Positions 6,453-9,117 of a stretch of 9,117 nt of DNA are shown here, piece after piece (positions within the stretch are counted from its first letter, which is position 1; every line of letters begins with the position of its first letter). Under the pieces are notes generated by a model. It was not told where the DNA came from, searched no databases, and saw nothing but the letters and a program-made list of their open reading frames with translations. The position numbers were made by a program, and so were the translations under genes. Source of the DNA: Burkholderiaceae bacterium (GTDB taxonomy: Bacteria; Pseudomonadota; Gammaproteobacteria; Burkholderiales; Burkholderiaceae); NCBI GenBank assembly GCA_025458735.1, contig JALORV010000015.1, forward strand, positions 1 to 9,117, written 5' to 3'.

Positions 6453-7502
6453 CTACCGTAACTTCGGATCGAGCGCATCGCGCAGCGCATCGGTCAGCAG
6501 CGAGAACGCCGTGACGAACAGCGCCATCGATATCGTCGTGGCCACCAGTTGCCACCAGTGGCCCAGCACCAGCTCGGCCTGTGCCTCCGACAGCATGGTG
6601 CCCCACGACACCTGGTCGACGCGCACGCCGAGGCCGAGGAAGGACAAAATCACCTCGGCCTTGATGAAGAACACGACGTGCAGCGACAGCTGCACCAGCA
6701 CGACGTGGCTGATGTTGGGCAGGATGTGCACGAACATGCGCGCGAAGTGGCTGGCGCCGATGGCCTCGGCCGCGCGCACGTACTCGCGCGAGCGATGCTT
6801 CATGTACTCGGCCCGCACCAGCCGGTAGATGCCGGTCCAGCCGGCCAGCCCCAGGATCAGGATCACCGTGCTGATGCCGCGCCCGAGCACCGCCGCGAAG
6901 GCGAAGATCAGCAGGATCCCCGGAATCGAGGTGAAGACGTTGTAGACCCACTCGAGGAAGTCGCCGACCTTGCCGCCGACGTAGCCGGACACGGCGCCCA
7001 GCATGGTGCCGATCAGCGTCGCCAGCACCGCCGCGAACACGCCGACGAAGATCGAGATCTCGGCGCCCTTGATCACCTTGGCGAGAATGTCGCGGCCGAG
7101 CCGGTCGCCGCCCAGCGGGAGTGTCTCGGCGCGCGGCGCCTCGGTGATCTGGATCTTCGATGCCCGCTCGGCCCACTCCTGGTACTTCGGCGCGAGCGGG
7201 TCGATGTCCGACAGGTCGACCGGCTTGGCGTCCTTGGCAAGCACGCTGGCGATCGGATCGGTGCCGGAGGTCTGCGCCCGAGCACCGACGAAGGTGGGCG
7301 GCGCATCCGGCACGCCGACCTCCTTCTGCCAGTCGGACGCCACGATGCCGACCGCCGCCGCCAGGATCAGCACCAGGAAGCCGGCCACCACGGCAAGCGA
7401 CGCCATGCCGACCTTGTCGTTCTTCAGCCGGCGCCAGGCAGTGACCCAGACGCCGGCCGAGCGCTCCACATTGGCCTGATAGGCCTCGACTGCCGCGGTC
7501 AT
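6453..7502 (-). CDS. Peptide-type ABC importer permease (DppC/OppC/YejE class)
   Basis: One of two channel subunits in the inner membrane, 349 residues. The first helix is at about 31-56 after a cytoplasmic N-terminus with WRRLKNDK (23-30), the usual OppC/DppC start. A long periplasmic loop of about 70 residues follows (about 57-127), larger than in DppC but comparable to YejE. The class motif GGDRLGRDILAKVI (131-144) comes next, then five further helices to about 337. The EAA loop that docks on the ATPase is EYVRAAEAIGASHFARMFVHILPN (240-263). The end DALRDALDPKLR is typical. ATG 7502 is chosen because GAGG (7511-7508) lies five bases upstream; an in-frame GTG at 7508 would overlap that site. 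The gene starts 21 bases after the stop of the other permease. It looks intact. Confidence 0.92.
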   Translation of the reverse strand: MTAAVEAYQANVERSAGVWVTAWRRLKNDKVGMASLAVVAGFLVLILAAAVGIVASDWQKEVGVPDAPPTFVGARAQTSGTDPIASVLAKDAKPVDLSDIDPLAPKYQEWAERASKIQITEAPRAETLPLGGDRLGRDILAKVIKGAEISIFVGVFAAVLATLIGTMLGAVSGYVGGKVGDFLEWVYNVFTSIPGILLIFAFAAVLGRGISTVILILGLAGWTGIYRLVRAEYMKHRSREYVRAAEAIGASHFARMFVHILPNISHVVLVQLSLHVVFFIKAEVILSFLGLGVRVDQVSWGTMLSEAQAELVLGHWWQLVATTISMALFVTAFSLLTDALRDALDPKLR

Positions 7503-7523
7503 CGCCACCTCACTTCAGCACGC

Positions 7524-8377
7524 TCACTTGAGCACGACCCGCGGATCGACGAACTTGTACAGAACATCGGCCGCCAGGTTGATCACCATCGTCAGGGCCG
7601 CCAGGTACACCGTCACCGCCTGGATCACCGGATAGTCGCTGCGATTGACCGCCAGCAACGTCTCGCGCCCAAGGCCCGGGATCGAGAAGAAGGTCTCGAT
7701 CAGGAACGAGCCGAGGAAGATGCCCGGCAATTGCACGGCAACATTGGTCAACACCGGGATCATCGCGTTGCGCAGCACGTGCACGAACAGCGCCCGGTTC
7801 TCGCTCACGCCCTTGGCGCGCGCCGTGCGCACGTAGTCCTGGTTGATTTCGTCGAGGAAGAAGCTACGGTACAGCCGCGTGTTCGGCGCCAGCGAGACGA
7901 AGGTCGCCAGCAGCACCGGCAGCACCGCGTAGTGCGTCAGGTTGGTCCAGAAGCTGTCGCTCCAGCCCTGCACCGGGAACCAGCCCAGATAGAAGCCGAA
8001 CAGCCACTGGCCGACGATGATGTAGACGAGGAACGAGACCGACAGCATCACCGTGGTGATGATCATGATCGAGCGGTCGGTCAGCGAGCCGCGCACATAC
8101 GCCACCGCCATCGCGGCGACGATGCCGAGCACCGTCTCGAGGATCAGGATCGGCACCATCACGGTCAGCGTCGCCGGCAGCCGCGTGCGGAAGATGTTCG
8201 CCACCGACTCGCCGGTGGCCCAGCTGTTGCCCCAGTTGAACGTGAAGATCGACTTCACGAATAGCCATAACTGGACATACCAGGGCTCGTTCAGGCCCAG
8301 CTGGGTGCGGATCGCCTCGATCTGCTCGGGCGTCGCCAGCAGGCCCCCGAGGATTTCCGCCGGATATAAGCGCCCAC
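7524..8377 (-). pseudogene. yejB: First ABC importer permease (DppB/OppB/YejB class), 5' end disrupted
   Basis: From about 8363 to the stop at 7524 the frame encodes about 279 residues of a DppB/YejB-class permease: PAEILGGLLATPEQIEAIR, five helices, the EAA loop (EINQDYVRTARAKGVSENRALFVHVLRNA) and a VDPRVVLK end. The N-terminal helix is absent. GTG 8377 opens with Val-Gly-Ala-Tyr-Ile-Arg-Arg, close to the MGAYLIRR start of E. coli YejB, has purine-rich AAGAAAGAG nine bases upstream, and is in a different frame; from it translation ends after 28 residues. In the permease frame no ATG, GTG or TTG lies nearer than GTG 8501, which would add unrelated sequence running through the candidate promoter. 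The simplest reading is a deletion of about 85-90 bases (not a multiple of three) joining codon 5 to the segment after the first helix. An assembly error would look the same. Confidence 0.72.
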
Positions 8378-8453
8378 GCGGGCCGACTCTTTCTTGTCGT
8401 GGCTCGCACCGCCGGCTGTCGTTGCCAGACCCGCCGGGCGCGCGAAAGGGCGG

Positions 8454-8482
8454 ATTATGCCGATCACCGCCCGGGAGTCCAA
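8454..8482 (-). promoter_or_regulatory. Candidate sigma-70 promoter for the permease operon
   Basis: On the minus strand, TTGGAC (8482-8477) and CATAAT (8459-8454) are separated by 17 bases. The -10 matches consensus at five of six positions and the -35 at three. Transcription would begin near 8447, about 70 bases before the expected permease start GTG 8377. A 6-bp inverted repeat, GGGCGG (8448-8453) and CCGCCC (8467-8472), brackets the -10 and could be an operator. No convincing promoter is seen for the divergent binding-protein gene. Confidence 0.4.
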
Positions 8483-8509
8483 CTTGGCCACGACGAAGCA
8501 CGCCTGACG

Positions 8510-9117
8510 ATGAAAGACGAGCACTCGCGCAGCCGGCGCGCGTTCACCCAGGCCATGGGGGCGGCGCCAACGCTGCTTGCCCTGCCTGCGATCGCCTCGC
8601 CCGCGGCTGCAGCCGACGATGTCAAGGTGCTGCGATATGCCTTCCGCGTCGCCGAGACCGGCTTCGATCCCGCGCAGGTGCAGGATCTGTACTCCAACAC
8701 GGTGCTGTCGAACATCATCGATGCGCCGCTCACCTACGACTTCCTGGCGCGGCCGGCCGTCATCGTGCCCAACACCGCGACCGCGCTGCCGCAGTGGAAC
8801 GAGGACTTCACCACGCTGACGCTGCGCATCCGGCCCGGCATTCACTTCCAGCAGCACGCGGCCTTCGGCGGTCGTCCGCGCGAGCTGGTGGCGGCCGACT
8901 ACGTCTACTCGATCAAGCGCTACTTCGACCCGCGCCTGAAGAGCCCGCGGCTGTACCTGCTGGAAAATGCGCAGCTGCTGGGGATGGCGGACCTGCGCGC
9001 AGCGGCGCTGCGCAGCGGCCGCTTCGACTACGACCGCGAGGTCGAAGGCGTGCGGGCGCCCGACCGGTACACGCTGCAATTGCGCTTTGCCCGCCCCAAT
9101 CCGCGCTTCCACCAGTA
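8510..9117 (+). CDS. Peptide-type ABC solute-binding protein, Tat signal, 3' part beyond window
   Basis: The periplasmic receptor of a Dpp/Opp/Yej-type importer (SBP_bac_5 class), 202 residues visible of an expected 550-620. The N-terminus carries a twin-arginine motif SRRAFTQ (residues 8-14) before a weakly hydrophobic Ala-rich stretch ending SPAAAADD, so export by Tat with cleavage near residue 35 is likely. The mature start KVLRYAFRVAETGFDPAQVQDLYS, then TLTLRIRPGIHFQQHAAFGG, ELVAADYVYSIKRYFDP and DRYTLQLRFARPNPRF match the first lobe of this class. ATG 8510 is chosen because it places the Tat motif correctly; the ribosome site is weak. It is divergent from the permease genes, with 132 bases between the expected starts, and probably serves the same transporter, though it may pair with another. 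Confidence 0.88.
   Translation, partial: MKDEHSRSRRAFTQAMGAAPTLLALPAIASPAAAADDVKVLRYAFRVAETGFDPAQVQDLYSNTVLSNIIDAPLTYDFLARPAVIVPNTATALPQWNEDFTTLTLRIRPGIHFQQHAAFGGRPRELVAADYVYSIKRYFDPRLKSPRLYLLENAQLLGMADLRAAALRSGRFDYDREVEGVRAPDRYTLQLRFARPNPRFHQ

Noticed and set aside
6340..7176. Upstream extension of the ATPase reading frame (845 codons in total)
   Set aside because: The extra part overlaps the permease gene in another frame and shows no ABC homology; ATG 6339 starts directly before the normal N-terminal domain.
6549..8264. 571-codon plus-strand open frame opposite both permeases
   Set aside because: Same kind of antisense shadow, rich in Arg, His, Asp and Gln without domains.
8378..8501. 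GTG 8501 as the true start of the first permease
   Set aside because: The added 40-odd residues are Arg/Gly/Pro-rich with no membrane helix, and the stretch contains the candidate promoter. It does not supply the missing first helix.

Overview
The window is GC-rich, densely coded DNA with short intergenic gaps. It looks like a chromosomal segment of a betaproteobacterium (Burkholderiales or Rhodocyclales type). This rests on the protein sequences and on the gene order: acetolactate synthase divergent from an ECF-type sigma factor followed by DUF3619, DUF3106 and RDD genes, an arrangement I remember as recurrent in that class. No RNA gene, insertion sequence, CRISPR array or phage gene is visible.

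Layout. (1) Positions 1-1595, minus strand: the catalytic subunit of acetolactate synthase (ilvI), the entry enzyme of branched-chain amino acid synthesis. Its 3' end is cut by the window edge. (2) 1596-1895: a 300-base divergent intergenic region with a candidate ilvI promoter and a hairpin at the predicted transcript start. (3) 1896-3889, plus strand: a tight four-gene operon (sigma-70-like factor, single-pass DUF3619 membrane protein, secreted helical DUF3106 protein, RDD membrane protein). The first two genes overlap by four bases and the later gaps are 8 and 10 bases. (4) 3905-8377, minus strand: genes for a peptide-type ABC importer of the Yej/Dpp/Opp kind (permease, permease, fused double ATPase), followed by a helical protein of unknown function 23 bases after the ATPase gene. 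(5) 8510 to the end, plus strand: the start of a peptide-type solute-binding protein with a twin-arginine signal peptide, transcribed divergently from the permeases.

Function. The importer genes would together take up a peptide or peptide-like compound: the binding protein captures it, the two permeases form the channel and the fused ATPase powers it. As written the first permease cannot be made whole. Its expected start (GTG with family-like residues G-A-Y-I) is out of frame with the rest, and the first transmembrane helix is missing, as if roughly 85-90 bases had been deleted. The transporter is therefore either decayed or the assembly has an error there. A terminator-like hairpin also separates the second permease gene from the ATPase gene.

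I do not see strong evidence for a wholly new system. The observations most worth a second look are the broken permease start, the hairpin pair inside the transporter operon, the sigma/DUF3619 coupling (a possible non-canonical sigma/anti-sigma pair), the unknown gene downstream of the ATPase and a 24-base perfect palindrome inside ilvI.
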